A stretch of 64,000 nucleotides of DNA from Bacillota bacterium (GCA_021841025.1 JAKBWA010000064.1:97287-161286), one strand, 5' to 3'; counted from the first letter of the stretch, positions 44,268 through 54,457 are shown. The notes: a model not told the origin generated them from the letters alone. Numbers and translations: made by a program.

Positions 44268-46196
44268 TCAATCTGTAGGCCGGAAGTCTGCATCAATCAC
44301 GTCATCGCCTCCACCGCCTTGTGTGGATCCGCCGCCTTGTGTGGATCCGCCGCCACCGTCCGGAGGCGGGTTCTGATCTTGAGAATTAGCCGCGTTACTC
44401 TTGTACAAGGCTTCAGCCAGCTTGTGAGACACGGTTTCCAGTCGGCTCAACGCCGAATTGATTGCTTCCTTGTCGCTACGCTCAACGGCTTCGCGAACCG
44501 CTTTAATGGCTTCTTCAGCCTCGGTTTTGTCGCTTGCATCAACCTTTTCTCCCAAGTCGCGAATGCTCTTTTCCGTGGCATAAGCCATAGACTCGGCGCG
44601 GTTCTTCAAGTCAGCCAACTCACGGCGTTGTTCGTCCTCATGAGCTTTTTCCTGGGCTTCACGGACCAGGCGTTCGACTTCGTCCTTGGACAATTGAGTC
44701 GATGCCGTCACCGTAATCCGTTGTTCTTTTCCTGTACCCAAATCCTTAGCTGAAACATTGACGATACCATTGGCATCAATGTCAAAAGTCACCTCAATTT
44801 GAGGCACTCCCCTGGGAGCGGGCGGAATATCCGCCAGACTAAAGCGGGCCAACGTCCGGTTGTCGGCCGCCATGGGCCTTTCACCTTGAAGCACATGGAT
44901 TTCCACGGATGTCTGGTTATCTGAAGCAGTCGTAAAAGTTTCACTCTTTCGGGTGGGAATCGTAGTATTGCGTTCGATAAGTTTGGTAAAAACTCCCCCC
45001 ATCGTCTCAATTCCCAGGGACAGCGGTGTCACATCCAGAAGAATAACGTCTTTGACTTCTCCTGCTAACACACCGCCTTGAATTGCTGCCCCGACCGCAA
45101 CCACCTCATCGGGATTGACACCGCGGTGCGGTTCCTTCCCCGTCAATTTCTTGACCAGTTCTTGAATAACGGGCATACGGGTCGAACCACCCACCAAAAT
45201 GACTTCTGCAATTTGATCTTCTGTCAGCTTCGCATCTTGCAATGCTTGGCGGAAAGGTTTTACCGTACGTTCCGTCAAATCCTGGGTCAATTCCTCAAAC
45301 TTAGCGCGCGTAATCGTCATTTCTAAATGCTTAGGACCTGTTTGGTCTGCGGTAACAAACGGCAAACTCACCTGGGTTTCAGTCACTGATGACAACTCAA
45401 TTTTTGCCTTTTCAGCGGCTTCAATCAGACGTTGCAGTGCCTGGCGATCCTGTCGTAAATCAATGCCGTTTTCTCGTTTGAACTCGTCAGCAATGTAGTC
45501 GACCAATTTCATGTCATAGTCATCACCGCCTAAATGCGTGTCTCCGGCAGTGGATTTAACCTCAAACACTCCATCGCCCACTTCAAGAACAGAAACGTCA
45601 AAAGTTCCGCCCCCCAAGTCCCACACCAAAATCGTTTCGTTTTTCTTCTTATCCAATCCGTAAGCTAGCGCGGCTGCCGTGGGTTCATTGATAATGCGCA
45701 AAACCTCAAGACCTGCAATCTTTCCCGCATCTTTGGTGGCTTGGCGTTCCGCATCGTTGAAATAGGCAGGAACTGTAATCACGGCCTGCGTAACACTCTC
45801 GCCCAGATGCTTCTCGGCGTCAGCTTTGAGTTTGGCCAATATCATGGCCGATATTTCTTCCGGCGTCATTTTTTTCCCAGCATTGGGGAGATCAACCAAA
45901 ACTTGCTGATTGGGTCCTTCAACCACCTTATAAGGCACCCTTTCCCGTTCCTGAGCCACTTCGCCGTAGCGTCGGCCGATAAACCGCTTAATGGAAAATA
46001 CCGTATTCTCAGGATTCATGACCGCCTGCCGACGAGCCAATTGCCCTACCAAACGCTCTCCATTTTTTGCAAATCCGACCACGGATGGGGTGAGACGGCT
46101 CCCTTCACTGTTTAGAATTACGGTGGGTTGTCCGCCCTCCATGACCGCAATTACTGAGTTAGTCGTTCCCAAATCGATTCCTACGACCTTCGCCAT
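44268..46196 (-). CDS. dnaK: Chaperone protein DnaK (Hsp70)
   Basis: The ATPase domain shows [58 protein letters not shown] and [13 protein letters not shown]. The substrate-binding domain ([26 protein letters not shown]) and alpha lid follow. The 642-residue length is standard. The tail is [25 protein letters not shown], carrying a duplicated hexapeptide. Its ribosome-binding site AAGGAGAGGG lies inside hspR, whose end overlaps dnaK by 38 bases. It is the core of the hspR-dnaK-dnaJ-clpB heat-shock operon. Confidence 0.98.
   Translation of the reverse strand: MAKVVGIDLGTTNSVIAVMEGGQPTVILNSEGSRLTPSVVGFAKNGERLVGQLARRQAVMNPENTVFSIKRFIGRRYGEVAQERERVPYKVVEGPNQQVLVDLPNAGKKMTPEEISAMILAKLKADAEKHLGESVTQAVITVPAYFNDAERQATKDAGKIAGLEVLRIINEPTAAALAYGLDKKKNETILVWDLGGGTFDVSVLEVGDGVFEVKSTAGDTHLGGDDYDMKLVDYIADEFKRENGIDLRQDRQALQRLIEAAEKAKIELSSVTETQVSLPFVTADQTGPKHLEMTITRAKFEELTQDLTERTVKPFRQALQDAKLTEDQIAEVILVGGSTRMPVIQELVKKLTGKEPHRGVNPDEVVAVGAAIQGGVLAGEVKDVILLDVTPLSLGIETMGGVFTKLIERNTTIPTRKSETFTTASDNQTSVEIHVLQGERPMAADNRTLARFSLADIPPAPRGVPQIEVTFDIDANGIVNVSAKDLGTGKEQRITVTASTQLSKDEVERLVREAQEKAHEDEQRRELADLKNRAESMAYATEKSIRDLGEKVDASDKTEAEEAIKAVREAVERSDKEAINSALSRLETVSHKLAEALYKSNAANSQDQNPPPDGGGGSTQGGGSTQGGGGDDVIDADFRPTD
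44314..44349 (-). repeat. Perfect 18-base tandem duplication in the dnaK tail
   Basis: The unit ccgccttgtgtggatccg occurs twice in a row (44314-44331, 44332-44349) and encodes the doubled GGGSTQ in the DnaK C terminus. Exact identity suggests a recent in-frame duplication. Confidence 0.9.
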
Positions 46197-46494
46197 AAGT
46201 CAATTCCCTCTCCTTGTCTTTCGATGTTCTTTCTATGTAGTGCTTCGCAGGCATTTCCGTAATGCCCAGTATAGCGCGAATTCCAGCCGCATTAACACCT
46301 TGCCTGGTTAATTCGCGGATGCGTACGAGACGATAAAAATCATTTTCTGAATACAGCCGATTATTTGTCTCTGTTCGGGCCGGGGTTACCAAACATTCCC
46401 GCTCCCATATGCGAAGCATCTGCGACGACACCCCGACCAGCCGTGCCATTACACCTATCGTGTACACGGGCTCGTCAGGACCGTGAATCGGCAT
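46159..46494 (-). CDS. hspR: HspR-type MerR-family heat-shock repressor
   Basis: The protein reads [68 protein letters not shown], the HspR winged HTH with its signature [11 protein letters not shown]. HspR represses dnaK and clpB operons with DnaK as co-repressor, known best in actinobacteria. The ATG at 46494 ([11 protein letters not shown]) is a likely start; 46518 is possible. It heads the operon and its 3' end overlaps dnaK by 38 bases. No clear HAIR (CTTGAGT-N7-ACTCAAG) or CIRCE element was found upstream. Confidence 0.92.
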   Translation of the reverse strand: MPIHGPDEPVYTIGVMARLVGVSSQMLRIWERECLVTPARTETNNRLYSENDFYRLVRIRELTRQGVNAAGIRAILGITEMPAKHYIERTSKDKERELTYGEGRRNRFGND

Positions 46495-46726
46495 ACAGCA
46501 CCACATCCTCAACAACATAACTCTGTCTGCCTTCAGAGTCTAGCGCCTAATGGCATTCAAAAAACTTAATTAACTCCGATAAGAAATCTATAACATTATT
46601 TCATATTTTTCAAGCCCCCGCCATAAACTATTTATCGAACAACAAAATACAGCCACTACCCAATTTGATTAGGAACAGCAGAGAACCCACGAAATCTCGC
46701 GATTCGAGAAAGGAAGAAAAGAATCC

Positions 46727-47308
46727 ATGCGAAAACGGCTGACTGCCCAAATTACGCAAGTTTTCCATTCCTCATTGGGGGCCGTGCGCTACCACCCCCT
46801 TGAGTCCTTCCACCGCTTCGATTTTACGAACATCGACAATCCCTATGTGCTCTACTGGTTCAGCCTTTCCATCACAGCCCTTTTAGTATCACTGTATCAG
46901 TTCTTTAGTATTCTTCCCGCTCGCCAAGCCCTAATACGCATCGCATGGGCTGTGCCTGTAGTTTATGCCGGAGGTTTCATCTTTCTATACGGGCTCATTT
47001 TTGCCACCCGCACCTTATTGAGTTTATTCAACTACGACGACCGTGTGGATAAACTTCCTCTGGTTTTTATGGCGGCAGGGCCCTGGATCGCCGTGATCAC
47101 CTTCGTGGCATGCATTACGTCCATCTATTGGCCAAGTGATATTTTGGCTCTTATTGCCATTATAATGCTGACTGTGCGCATGACGACCACTCTCGGTATC
47201 CCTCTTCGTCAATCTGCCGCCGTTCTTAGCATCGCTTTGACTCCGATGCTGGCAATAGTATTCTATTGGTCATGGGTCAATGGTTGGAATCTATTCCCTT
47301 TTTGGTGA
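46727..47308 (+). CDS. Integral membrane protein, Yip1-like
   Basis: The 193-residue protein has a soluble N terminus (~45 residues, with YHPLESFHRFDFTNIDNPYV) followed by five probable membrane helices, among them IAWAVPVVYAGGFIFLYGLIFATRTLLSLF and ILALIAIIMLTVRMTTTLGI. The pattern resembles Yip1-domain proteins. Function is unknown. It stands alone on the plus strand, divergent from the hspR operon. Confidence 0.7.
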   Translation: MRKRLTAQITQVFHSSLGAVRYHPLESFHRFDFTNIDNPYVLYWFSLSITALLVSLYQFFSILPARQALIRIAWAVPVVYAGGFIFLYGLIFATRTLLSLFNYDDRVDKLPLVFMAAGPWIAVITFVACITSIYWPSDILALIAIIMLTVRMTTTLGIPLRQSAAVLSIALTPMLAIVFYWSWVNGWNLFPFW

Positions 47309-47509
47309 AACTATGAATCCATTGTGATGGGGGGCTCTAGCCATTTCGGCAGAAGCTGCTGCAAGAACGCGCCTGGATCATCGGCCAGTTAGCCAGTGGC
47401 ACAGCGGTAGGATGATGACAGGCGCATCAACATAATAACTGGGTCCAATTCGGGCACTCGATAAAATCGCCATGAGACGTGTATATGGCCAAATAAAACA
47501 GGATTAGAA

Positions 47510-48286
47510 TTAAATGGGACGTCCGGATTGCATACCAGCGGGTTTCCACACCTCGATGGTGCCAATCGTCTCAAACCCCACCTTGCTTAAAATCGGCATG
47601 GATGTCTCATGGTTGGCGTAAACGGCCGTGAACGTGCTATTGGTCTGTCTAATGACGTGCATCCGTGCGGCCAACACAGCGTGGTACAGCCCTTGTCGCC
47701 GAAACGCAGGATGGGTTTCCCCACCCCATAATAACGACCAGCCCGGGAAATGGGTCAGGCCGCCAGCAACCTTGGCAATCCCATCATCACCCCGAATGAA
47801 GAAGAGGCGGCGGCGCCATCCCAAGCGCGCCAGTTCCCGGGCCGTACCCTCCGAGTCAGGAACGGAATCACGAAAGACAAGATGGTCTAGCGCCAATACC
47901 TGCCTCAAATCCTCCACCGTCTTCACTTCATGGACGATACAGGACGCAGGCCCGATTTTATGAAACGCCTCGCGATGGAGCACTAGCACCGTCTCCGACG
48001 TTTCTCGGTGGTAGCCATGGGATTCAAGCCAACGGCCAAGGCCCGGAGTTTCCCTTGGACCTATCATAAAGCGCGGAAGCTGCCTCCAGTAGCGCCTGGT
48101 AATTTCCGCCCAAAAGGATTCCATGGCTTCGGCAGGAACACGAATCCGCTCGACGGACGCACCATATCCTGCCGCGTCCGGAATGCTGCCGAAGCTACCC
48201 CATCTATCGCCCCACGGGGTTGATCCCGGCCAGATTTCAGGATCAGAGGACTCCATGATGTCCCAATAATAACGGGATTCCGGCAC
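47510..48286 (-). CDS. GNAT-family N-acetyltransferase
   Basis: The C-terminal half shows the GNAT acetyl-CoA-binding region: GLTHFPGWSLLWGGETHPAFRRQGLYHAVLAARMHVIRQTNSTFTAVYANHETSMPILSKVGFETIGTIEVW, with the R/Q-x-x-G-x-G/L motif as RRQGLY. The N-terminal half is a degenerate GNAT-like domain. A GTG at 48286 is well spaced from GGAGGC; the track starts two codons earlier. The substrate is unknown. It lies downstream of nagA but across a terminator. Confidence 0.85.
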   Translation of the reverse strand: MPESRYYWDIMESSDPEIWPGSTPWGDRWGSFGSIPDAAGYGASVERIRVPAEAMESFWAEITRRYWRQLPRFMIGPRETPGLGRWLESHGYHRETSETVLVLHREAFHKIGPASCIVHEVKTVEDLRQVLALDHLVFRDSVPDSEGTARELARLGWRRRLFFIRGDDGIAKVAGGLTHFPGWSLLWGGETHPAFRRQGLYHAVLAARMHVIRQTNSTFTAVYANHETSMPILSKVGFETIGTIEVWKPAGMQSGRPI

Positions 48287-48474
48287 GATCACGCCTCCGA
48301 TACAAATTCATGCTATTTTCTCATCGTATCACTGATGCTCCGGCTTCGCCCTCGTATGCCGGACGTATTATCAAGGTCCCCGGCAATACGGCTTTGTCCA
48401 GCAAAGATTAGAGGCCCAGGTCAAAAAGACAAGGCATAATACGATCCGATAAAGAGAGAGAACGTGTGGAAATT

Positions 48475-48500
48475 AAAAAGCCCCAGTCTTACCCCGAGGC
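48475..48500 (-). terminator. Putative terminator downstream of nagA
   Basis: Minus-strand GCCTC and GGGGC (one G-U pair) form a 5-base stem followed by TTTTTAATTT, about 30 bases past the nagA stop. The stem is short, so strength is uncertain. Confidence 0.55.
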
Positions 48501-48531
48501 CAAAAATCACAAAAACCGGGTTAATCGCCCG

Positions 48532-49686
48532 TTAGGGGCTGGCTATTGTTTGTCCTCGCTTGAAAGTTCTCAGCACCCTGTATTCGCTGTCCAATTCCAC
48601 CAAATCGGCAAAATAACCTCGTTCGATGCGACCCAATCCTGTGAGTCCGAAGCGCAGCGCAGGGGCTTCACACCAGCTGTGAACGATTTGACGCATGGGA
48701 ATGCCCCATCGCAACAAATTCCTCACCGACTGATCCGGCGTCAGAACACTTCCAGCAAGTGTGCCATCTTCGAGTCGTGCCGAATTTTCATCAACGTTGA
48801 CGAACCATTTCCCCAATTTATGTTGCCCAGGCAAACAATCAGTCGCGGATATTCCGTCCGTCACCAAAATCACGCGAGATGCCGCCGCATGAAACACGAG
48901 GCGAACCACCTCAGGATGAATATGAATCCCATCAGTGATTAATTCCAGCCACAGACTGTCCTCGGTCAAGGCAGTCCCCACAATTCCTGGTTGTCGATGA
49001 TGTAATCCCACCATCCCGTTGAACAAATGGGTAATGCCATCCGCCCCATTTTTCACTGCTGCCATGGTCTCTTCTTGCCCGGCTCCCGTGTGCCCCAGGT
49101 TCACATGTATACCTCTGGCCGTTAGCCATTGGGTCAGTTTGCCGCTTAAGGGAAGGTTAGGTGCCAAAGTCATAAGTCGAACCGGTACCATATCATCCGT
49201 GCGCCCGCTCAATAGCGTTTCAATTTCCCTTAAATCAACCGGACGGACGGCTTCTGCGGGTTGAGCCCCCTTAAACGCGGGATCGATATAAGGCCCTTCC
49301 CAATGCAACCCCAGCCAATTGCTTTGGGGATGCCGGGGATAGTTTCGCGCGCATTCCATCACTTCTTGAAGTTCGGAGGCTAAAGCAGAAATAGTGGTCG
49401 CCAAAAATCCTGTGACCCCGTGCTTGGCCAAGCCATAGCTTATCGCCTCCCAACTCTCAATAGTCGCTTCCATCACATCATGTCCTTGAGCACCATGGAC
49501 ATGCTCATCAATAAAGCCTGGTAGAATGATTGACAAGTCGTTGGCTCTGGTGTCTAATCGAATAATTCGCTCAATTCTCCCCGTAGTATCCCATTCTATA
49601 CGAGCGGGTTCCAAATTTCCCGTTGTTGGCAGGTATACCCGCCCTTCAGCAGAATTTTCATTGTGAAAGGTACTCCTCAGTGTCAT
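48532..49686 (-). CDS. nagA: N-acetylglucosamine-6-phosphate deacetylase
   Basis: NagA removes the acetyl group from GlcNAc-6-phosphate. The amidohydrolase motifs are ILPGFIDEHVHGAQGHDVME, GLHWEGPYIDPAFKGAQP, VNLGHTGAGQEE (His), GITHLFNGMVGLHHRQPGIVG and the catalytic Asp in ILVTDGISATDC. The track start at 49830 is inside the kinase gene. The ATG at 49686 (MTLRSTFHNEN) gives 384 residues with a 29-base overlap with the kinase. No nagB lies beside it. Confidence 0.93.
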   Translation of the reverse strand: MTLRSTFHNENSAEGRVYLPTTGNLEPARIEWDTTGRIERIIRLDTRANDLSIILPGFIDEHVHGAQGHDVMEATIESWEAISYGLAKHGVTGFLATTISALASELQEVMECARNYPRHPQSNWLGLHWEGPYIDPAFKGAQPAEAVRPVDLREIETLLSGRTDDMVPVRLMTLAPNLPLSGKLTQWLTARGIHVNLGHTGAGQEETMAAVKNGADGITHLFNGMVGLHHRQPGIVGTALTEDSLWLELITDGIHIHPEVVRLVFHAAASRVILVTDGISATDCLPGQHKLGKWFVNVDENSARLEDGTLAGSVLTPDQSVRNLLRWGIPMRQIVHSWCEAPALRFGLTGLGRIERGYFADLVELDSEYRVLRTFKRGQTIASP

Positions 49687-50581
49687 AAGGCCGTCTCTCC
49701 TGATTCCATTTTTTTGCAAGCCAGAGCGCACCACAAACAGCTTGACGTGTGATGACTGCAAAGTGTATCCCGCACTTTTGAACGTCGGACCGATTTTGCA
49801 GATAAGGGTGCCACAAATGCGCCATCCCACCGCTCAATCCAACCGATGGCTCAGATATGTCCAATCTGTCAACCGCCGCATTGATCATGGCTAACATCTG
49901 ATGTCCTTCGTCAACCAACACACTGGTGGCGACCACATCTCCTCGTTGTGCTGTGTCAAAAACCACGGGAGCAAAATCGGCTAGTTGGCGTAGAGAATAG
50001 TCGGGCGTGTACAGCGTCTCAATGATTTGGTCTATAGACTGAACGTTGAAAAAAGTCAAAGCCTGTTCTACCAACGCAGTGGGTTCTTCTATCCCTTCTT
50101 GCGACAATATAGCCTTTTTTATGGCTTGACGTCCGATCGACAGTCCGGACCCTGGATCTCCCAGCTTCCAGCCATATCCTCCCAATCGGATCGTGTGATT
50201 GTGACTTTGGCCAAAAACTACTGACCCGGTTCCAAAAATCGCAATAATCCCCTCTTCCCCATGGGTAAAATTTGCCCAAGGCAACCAGTAATCTCCTGTA
50301 ATCCAAACTCGTTTTAGCCCCCTTTGCATACAGTATTTCTTCCATGCCTCACGGACGTACGCGCGATCACATCCTGCTAACCCCAAAACACCAGGGTATT
50401 TGGCCAGGGGCATAGAGTGTTCCATCTTCTCGAGAACGGCGTCCATTGCAGCAAACGCTTTATCTTGGCCGACAACTAGGATATTAGACGCCGCGGCCGA
50501 TGCCAAGTCAGTGCAGTTACCTATTTTTGTCTGAAAGACACCACGGGTTGATGTCCCTCCTCCGTCCACACCCCAAAACAT
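49658..50581 (-). CDS. N-acetylglucosamine kinase (BadF/BadG/BcrA ATPase family)
   Basis: The ASKHA fold appears as MFWGVDGGGTSTRGVF (phosphate 1), GIIAIFGTGSVVFGQ (phosphate 2), GGYGWKLGDPGSGLSIGRQAIKKAI (characteristic of NagK-like members) and VGLSGGMAHLWHPYLQ (adenosine). It is 307 residues. Coupling with nagA suggests that it phosphorylates GlcNAc, perhaps from wall recycling, before deacetylation. Glucosamine kinase activity is an alternative. Confidence 0.88.
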   Translation of the reverse strand: MFWGVDGGGTSTRGVFQTKIGNCTDLASAAASNILVVGQDKAFAAMDAVLEKMEHSMPLAKYPGVLGLAGCDRAYVREAWKKYCMQRGLKRVWITGDYWLPWANFTHGEEGIIAIFGTGSVVFGQSHNHTIRLGGYGWKLGDPGSGLSIGRQAIKKAILSQEGIEEPTALVEQALTFFNVQSIDQIIETLYTPDYSLRQLADFAPVVFDTAQRGDVVATSVLVDEGHQMLAMINAAVDRLDISEPSVGLSGGMAHLWHPYLQNRSDVQKCGIHFAVITRQAVCGALWLAKKWNQERRPYDTEEYLSQ

Positions 50582-51010
50582 CTAAAACCTACCCTTCTCT
50601 TTTAAACATGATATATTACCCTAATGTCTTGCCTTACAAATGGAATTAAGCGGGCAAGAATGCGAACATAGACTTCACACGAAGTCCTCACAGGATAGCC
50701 GAGATGTCTTTTGAAGCCACACCATGCGCAAACAACAGGAAAGAGACAGGCTGGATGGCATCATGCCACGATAGGTGAAACTCAGTTGGTGTGTTTGGGT
50801 CTTATGCACAGAGTTCTGTCTCCGTTCCGCAATCTGTTAATATGCTGTTAATATGGATCATAACTTATACGAGAGAACCGCTTTAGTCAGTTGGCATTTC
50901 CTTCACAAGAAGAGGCTTTGTGCCACGAAATGACCCCTGGGAACTACTTTTTTGTGCATACAGGAACCAACTTCACCATCCGTTAGATAGAAATGCCCGT
51001 TGTCATTTAG
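50582..51010. other. Non-coding gap between nagK and aroA
   Basis: About 430 bases contain no credible ORF. No strong terminator for aroA or RNA consensus was recognised. It presumably holds the nagK promoter and the 3' end of the aroF-tyrA-aroA transcript. Confidence 0.4.
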
Positions 51011-52315
51011 CTAATCTCGAAATACCTCTCCCTGTTGCCACAACCGATATTGATCAAAAAAAGTAGGATAACTAATACGAACACTGTCTTCATCGTCAAG
51101 AACAACCGGTCCGTGTGCTGTTGCTGCAGCAACCGCTAACATCATAGCCATACGGTGATCGCCAAAAGTTTTGACCTCCCCGCCGCGTAAAGGGGTTGGT
51201 CCTTGCACAACCATGCCATCGGGGAGTTCCTCAATATGAGCTCCCAACGTGCTGAGATTTTCCACAGTCGCGCGAATCCGATCTGTTTCCTTGACACGTA
51301 ACTCGCCAGCTCCCCTAATTACCGTTTCCCCCGCGGCTTGAGAAGCCATTAACGCGATTAACGGAATCTCATCGACCATGTCGGGCACTTGGGCTGCGTC
51401 TACATTACGTCCTCTTAATGGATTATAGCCTATAGTAATGTTGCCAATTTGCTCATCATCCGCCTGACGATTTAGATTTACGTAAGTTCCCATTTTCTGC
51501 AGATGGAGGAAAAATCCCGTACGACGTAAACTAATTGATACGTCCCGCAACGTCAAATGGGACCCAGGCACAAGCGCCGCCAAGGCTGCCCAAAATGCTG
51601 CCGAAGAAGGATCTCCAGGCACATGAAATACTACAGGCTTTAGGGCTTGCCAGCGATTCACGGGCTCCACGCGAATGTTATTTTGATTTTGAGAGATTGT
51701 GATCCCCATTTGCTGCAGCATACGTTCCGTATGATCACGAGTCGGATAAGGCTCAACAATTTCGGTTGGTTCAGTTCCTTGCAATGCCGCTAGAATAATT
51801 GCCGACTTCACTTGTGCAGACGCCACAGGCATAGTATAAGTGATGCCCCGGATCGATTTGCCATGATATACTGTGACGGGTGGATAGCCTTCTGTAGTCG
51901 AGCAGAAAATTCCCATTTCACGCAATGGTTTAGCAACCCGTTCCATCGGACGTTTGGACAAAGACGCATCACCTATGAGTGTCCGGGGTTCACGAGAGAT
52001 GGACAACAACCCCATCGCTAAACGCATTGTCGTTCCAGAATTGCCGCAATCAATCTCCCGGGTTTGTGCTAACCAATGTGTCGGTCCCGGGGACGATAAA
52101 ATCCACTCATTGGAATTGACCTCGACCCGGACCCCAAGACTTTCCACTAAACGGCGGCTGGATAAAGTGTCTTGCGCCACCAGGGGATTGTTAATGTGTG
52201 TGAAACCGGCGACTAGACTGGAAAATAAGATGGCCCGATGTGTAATCGATTTGTCGCTCGGAGGACGCAAGGTTCCTTTAACAGGAATCCGGCGGGGTAA
52301 TAGTTCCATAGTCAT
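51011..52315 (-). CDS. aroA: 3-phosphoshikimate 1-carboxyvinyltransferase (EPSP synthase)
   Basis: The enzyme joins shikimate-3-phosphate and PEP in the sixth step of the shikimate pathway. PPSDKSITHRAILFSSLVAG and IDCGNSGTTMRLAMGLL are the family signatures, with QVKSAIILAALQG, PGDPSSAAFWAALAALV, ELRVKETDRI and FGDHRMAMMLAVAAATA. Length 434 is normal. The start follows AAGGAGC. It closes the aroF-tyrA-aroA series but is separated from tyrA by a mobile-element remnant. Confidence 0.97.
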   Translation of the reverse strand: MTMELLPRRIPVKGTLRPPSDKSITHRAILFSSLVAGFTHINNPLVAQDTLSSRRLVESLGVRVEVNSNEWILSSPGPTHWLAQTREIDCGNSGTTMRLAMGLLSISREPRTLIGDASLSKRPMERVAKPLREMGIFCSTTEGYPPVTVYHGKSIRGITYTMPVASAQVKSAIILAALQGTEPTEIVEPYPTRDHTERMLQQMGITISQNQNNIRVEPVNRWQALKPVVFHVPGDPSSAAFWAALAALVPGSHLTLRDVSISLRRTGFFLHLQKMGTYVNLNRQADDEQIGNITIGYNPLRGRNVDAAQVPDMVDEIPLIALMASQAAGETVIRGAGELRVKETDRIRATVENLSTLGAHIEELPDGMVVQGPTPLRGGEVKTFGDHRMAMMLAVAAATAHGPVVLDDEDSVRISYPTFFDQYRLWQQGEVFRD

Positions 52316-52358
52316 AATGGTGCTCCTTTCCAGACATTACAGAGAATCATTCGTTGCT

Positions 52359-52572
52359 TTGACACTCCCCACGGCGAAATCGGGGAGATTCTTGCGACAA
52401 ACACACTCACGTAATGATTCTTCGTGTACCGGCATTTCACGCAGGGTTTCCTATTCCCGCTTGTTGAGTGTTTTGGCTGGGTTACTCTGTATCAAGTACA
52501 CATTCATCCCTGCCAAGGTCGTTGAGGCAAGCAACCACATGCTTTCGACAAGTACCCTTACATCCCCATGCT
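52359..52572 (-). mobile_element. Right-end remnant of an IS200/IS605-type (TnpB) element
   Basis: The minus strand ends with GAATCTCCCCGATTTCGCCG, then TGGGGAGTGTCAA. That is a CTCCCC/GGGGAG hairpin (52365-52370 with 52382-52387) followed by the typical GAGTGTCAA right end of IS200/IS605-type elements. About 200 bases upstream, toward tyrA, keep a short open frame (KHVVACLNDLGRDECVLDTE, then stop), which fits the extreme C terminus of TnpB. No transposase gene remains. The region equals the omega-RNA scaffold of intact elements. Confidence 0.68.
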
Positions 52573-53418
52573 TTACGGCCTATCGGATAACCTTCTCTTA
52601 GGTGTTGCCTTGCGGCGGATTGCCGCCGATTGTCCTAGAGACTTTGGCCATTTTCCTTGCTGAATATCCTCATTCCATTTTTGAACCAAATGCGTAAAAG
52701 CGGAAAATGTCTCCTTAATGTTTTCCTGATTGGCCTGCAATATTTCTTGCCATAACTGGTCGTCGCTGGCACCAATCCGGGTTACATCAAGAAAACCGGT
52801 TCCAACCACATGGGGCCATAACGGGAAGCGCGCCTCATAGCTTTCAGCCAGTACCAATATCGCTGCAGAGATCAAATAAGGAGTATGGCTAACGATGGCC
52901 ATCAGCGTATCATGTTGTTCCAAGGGAATCCAAACCGGAACACTGCCCAAAACTGACATCCACTGCTCAATCACCGGCATGTCCGGGTCCAGACCGGTTC
53001 CTTTAACCACAAGACACGGATGCTCCGAAAACAGATCAGCATTACTGTGGACAAATCCGCGCACTTCCTTTCCCGCCATGGGGTGCAAAGACAACAAGGA
53101 AAAAGGAGAGCGAATTTGGGCATAAGCAGCTGAAAGACTTGTTTTGACCGAACTTACGTCCACAATAGTGCACCCGTGAGAGGATTCTAGTATGGTCTCA
53201 ACCCATTGACCCACTTTATTGATGGGCACGGACAAAACAATTTGGTCCACATCCTGGGCCCATTCTTCCCACCTTTTGTTGACAATAACGCCATGATCAG
53301 CAGCCATTGGCATAACATTTGCATTCACATCGTAACCAAATACCGTCCATCCGGCTTTAAGGCAGGCCTTAGCTATCGAGCCTCCAATAAGCCCGAGGCC
53401 AATTACTCCGACTCTCAC
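52573..53418 (-). CDS. tyrA: Prephenate dehydrogenase
   Basis: The NAD-binding motif [21 protein letters not shown] opens the protein. Later segments [21 protein letters not shown] and [17 protein letters not shown] (with the catalytic His in SHTPY, usually SHLPH) are typical. It converts prephenate to 4-hydroxyphenylpyruvate for tyrosine. At 281 residues it lacks the C-terminal ACT domain of some TyrA. Its start overlaps the aroF stop by four bases. The basic tail ([15 protein letters not shown]) stops where the mobile-element remnant begins, so the end may have been altered by the insertion. Confidence 0.93.
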   Translation of the reverse strand: MRVGVIGLGLIGGSIAKACLKAGWTVFGYDVNANVMPMAADHGVIVNKRWEEWAQDVDQIVLSVPINKVGQWVETILESSHGCTIVDVSSVKTSLSAAYAQIRSPFSLLSLHPMAGKEVRGFVHSNADLFSEHPCLVVKGTGLDPDMPVIEQWMSVLGSVPVWIPLEQHDTLMAIVSHTPYLISAAILVLAESYEARFPLWPHVVGTGFLDVTRIGASDDQLWQEILQANQENIKETFSAFTHLVQKWNEDIQQGKWPKSLGQSAAIRRKATPKRRLSDRP

Positions 53419-54425
53419 AAGGTTCTTCCTACTGCCTCGGCAATGGGCCGCAGTGAGTCAACGAGTTCACTTAAATGTGGCAAACTCAGACTTTGCGGGC
53501 CATCCGATAAGGCTTCCAAAGGATTCGGATGCGCCTCGATAATAAGTCCATCCGCTCCAGCCGCCACCGCTGCGCGTGCCATCGGCGCAACCCAGCTCCA
53601 CTGTCCGGTGGAATGCGAGGGATCAATAACAATAGGGAGGTGCGATAATTGCTTGACGACGGGAATGGCGCTTAAATCTAATGTATTGCGCGTCTTGGTT
53701 TCATAAGTGCGAATGCCCCGTTCGCATAAGATAACGTTAGGATTGCCGTTCGCAGCCACATATTCTGCTGCCATTAACCATTCATCAATAGTCGCCGACA
53801 AACCGCGCTTTAACAAAACCGGCTTGTTGGCCTGACCGGCGGCTTTCAGTAGTTCAAAGTTCTGCATGTTTCGGGCACCAATTTGTATCATATCGGCCCA
53901 TTCCACAACATAATTCAAACTTTCTCGGTCAACTGCCTCTGTAACCACCATCAGTCCAAACCGTTCACGAGCTTCTGTTAAGATCTTTAATCCTTCCACA
54001 CCCATTCCTTGAAAACTGTATGGTGATGTTCGGGGTTTGTAGGCCCCTCCTCGCAGTACCATCAATCCCATGTCATGGACGGCTCTTGCCGCTTGCATGA
54101 GCTGATCGTGGCCTTCAACAGCACAAGGGCCCGCAATCACCACAACCTGTTTGCTGCCGAACCCAGCCTTCCCCACTTGAACCACCGTATCATCCGGATG
54201 AAAATCTCGGCTGACTAATTTGTATGGTCTTCTGACCGGAACCACCTGCTCTACAGACTGCATTGACGCCAAGCGAACTACCTCCTCTGTCCGTTCCCCT
54301 ATTACCCCAATCACTGTTCTTTCCATTCCGCGTGAGATATGCACTTGAAATCCTTCCGATTCCAAGCGCTCGGTAACCGCGTCAATGTCTTGGTCTGGTG
54401 CATTGGCTTTCATGACCACAACCAT
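53415..54425 (-). CDS. aroF: DAHP synthase, type I-beta, with N-terminal regulatory domain
   Basis: The enzyme condenses PEP and erythrose-4-phosphate at the head of the shikimate pathway. Residues 1-70 form a ferredoxin-like (ACT-like) domain ([19 protein letters not shown]...VIGVIGE) that gives Tyr/Phe feedback in relatives such as the Thermotoga enzyme. The barrel shows [48 protein letters not shown] and [10 protein letters not shown]. It is 336 residues long. It sits directly behind a T-box leader. Confidence 0.96.
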   Translation of the reverse strand: MVVVMKANAPDQDIDAVTERLESEGFQVHISRGMERTVIGVIGERTEEVVRLASMQSVEQVVPVRRPYKLVSRDFHPDDTVVQVGKAGFGSKQVVVIAGPCAVEGHDQLMQAARAVHDMGLMVLRGGAYKPRTSPYSFQGMGVEGLKILTEARERFGLMVVTEAVDRESLNYVVEWADMIQIGARNMQNFELLKAAGQANKPVLLKRGLSATIDEWLMAAEYVAANGNPNVILCERGIRTYETKTRNTLDLSAIPVVKQLSHLPIVIDPSHSTGQWSWVAPMARAAVAAGADGLIIEAHPNPLEALSDGPQSLSLPHLSELVDSLRPIAEAVGRTL

Positions 54426-54457
54426 CTCGTTTCATCCCTCTTCCTGAGTAATTTCCC

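Noticed and set aside
43881-44753. 290-residue plus-strand ORF
   Set aside because: It runs antisense to dnaJ and dnaK, both of which are certain.
46519-46726. CIRCE or HAIR element upstream of hspR
   Set aside because: No TTAGCACTC-N9-GAGTGCTAA or CTTGAGT-N7-ACTCAAG match was found; only loose half-sites such as CTTGAAA.
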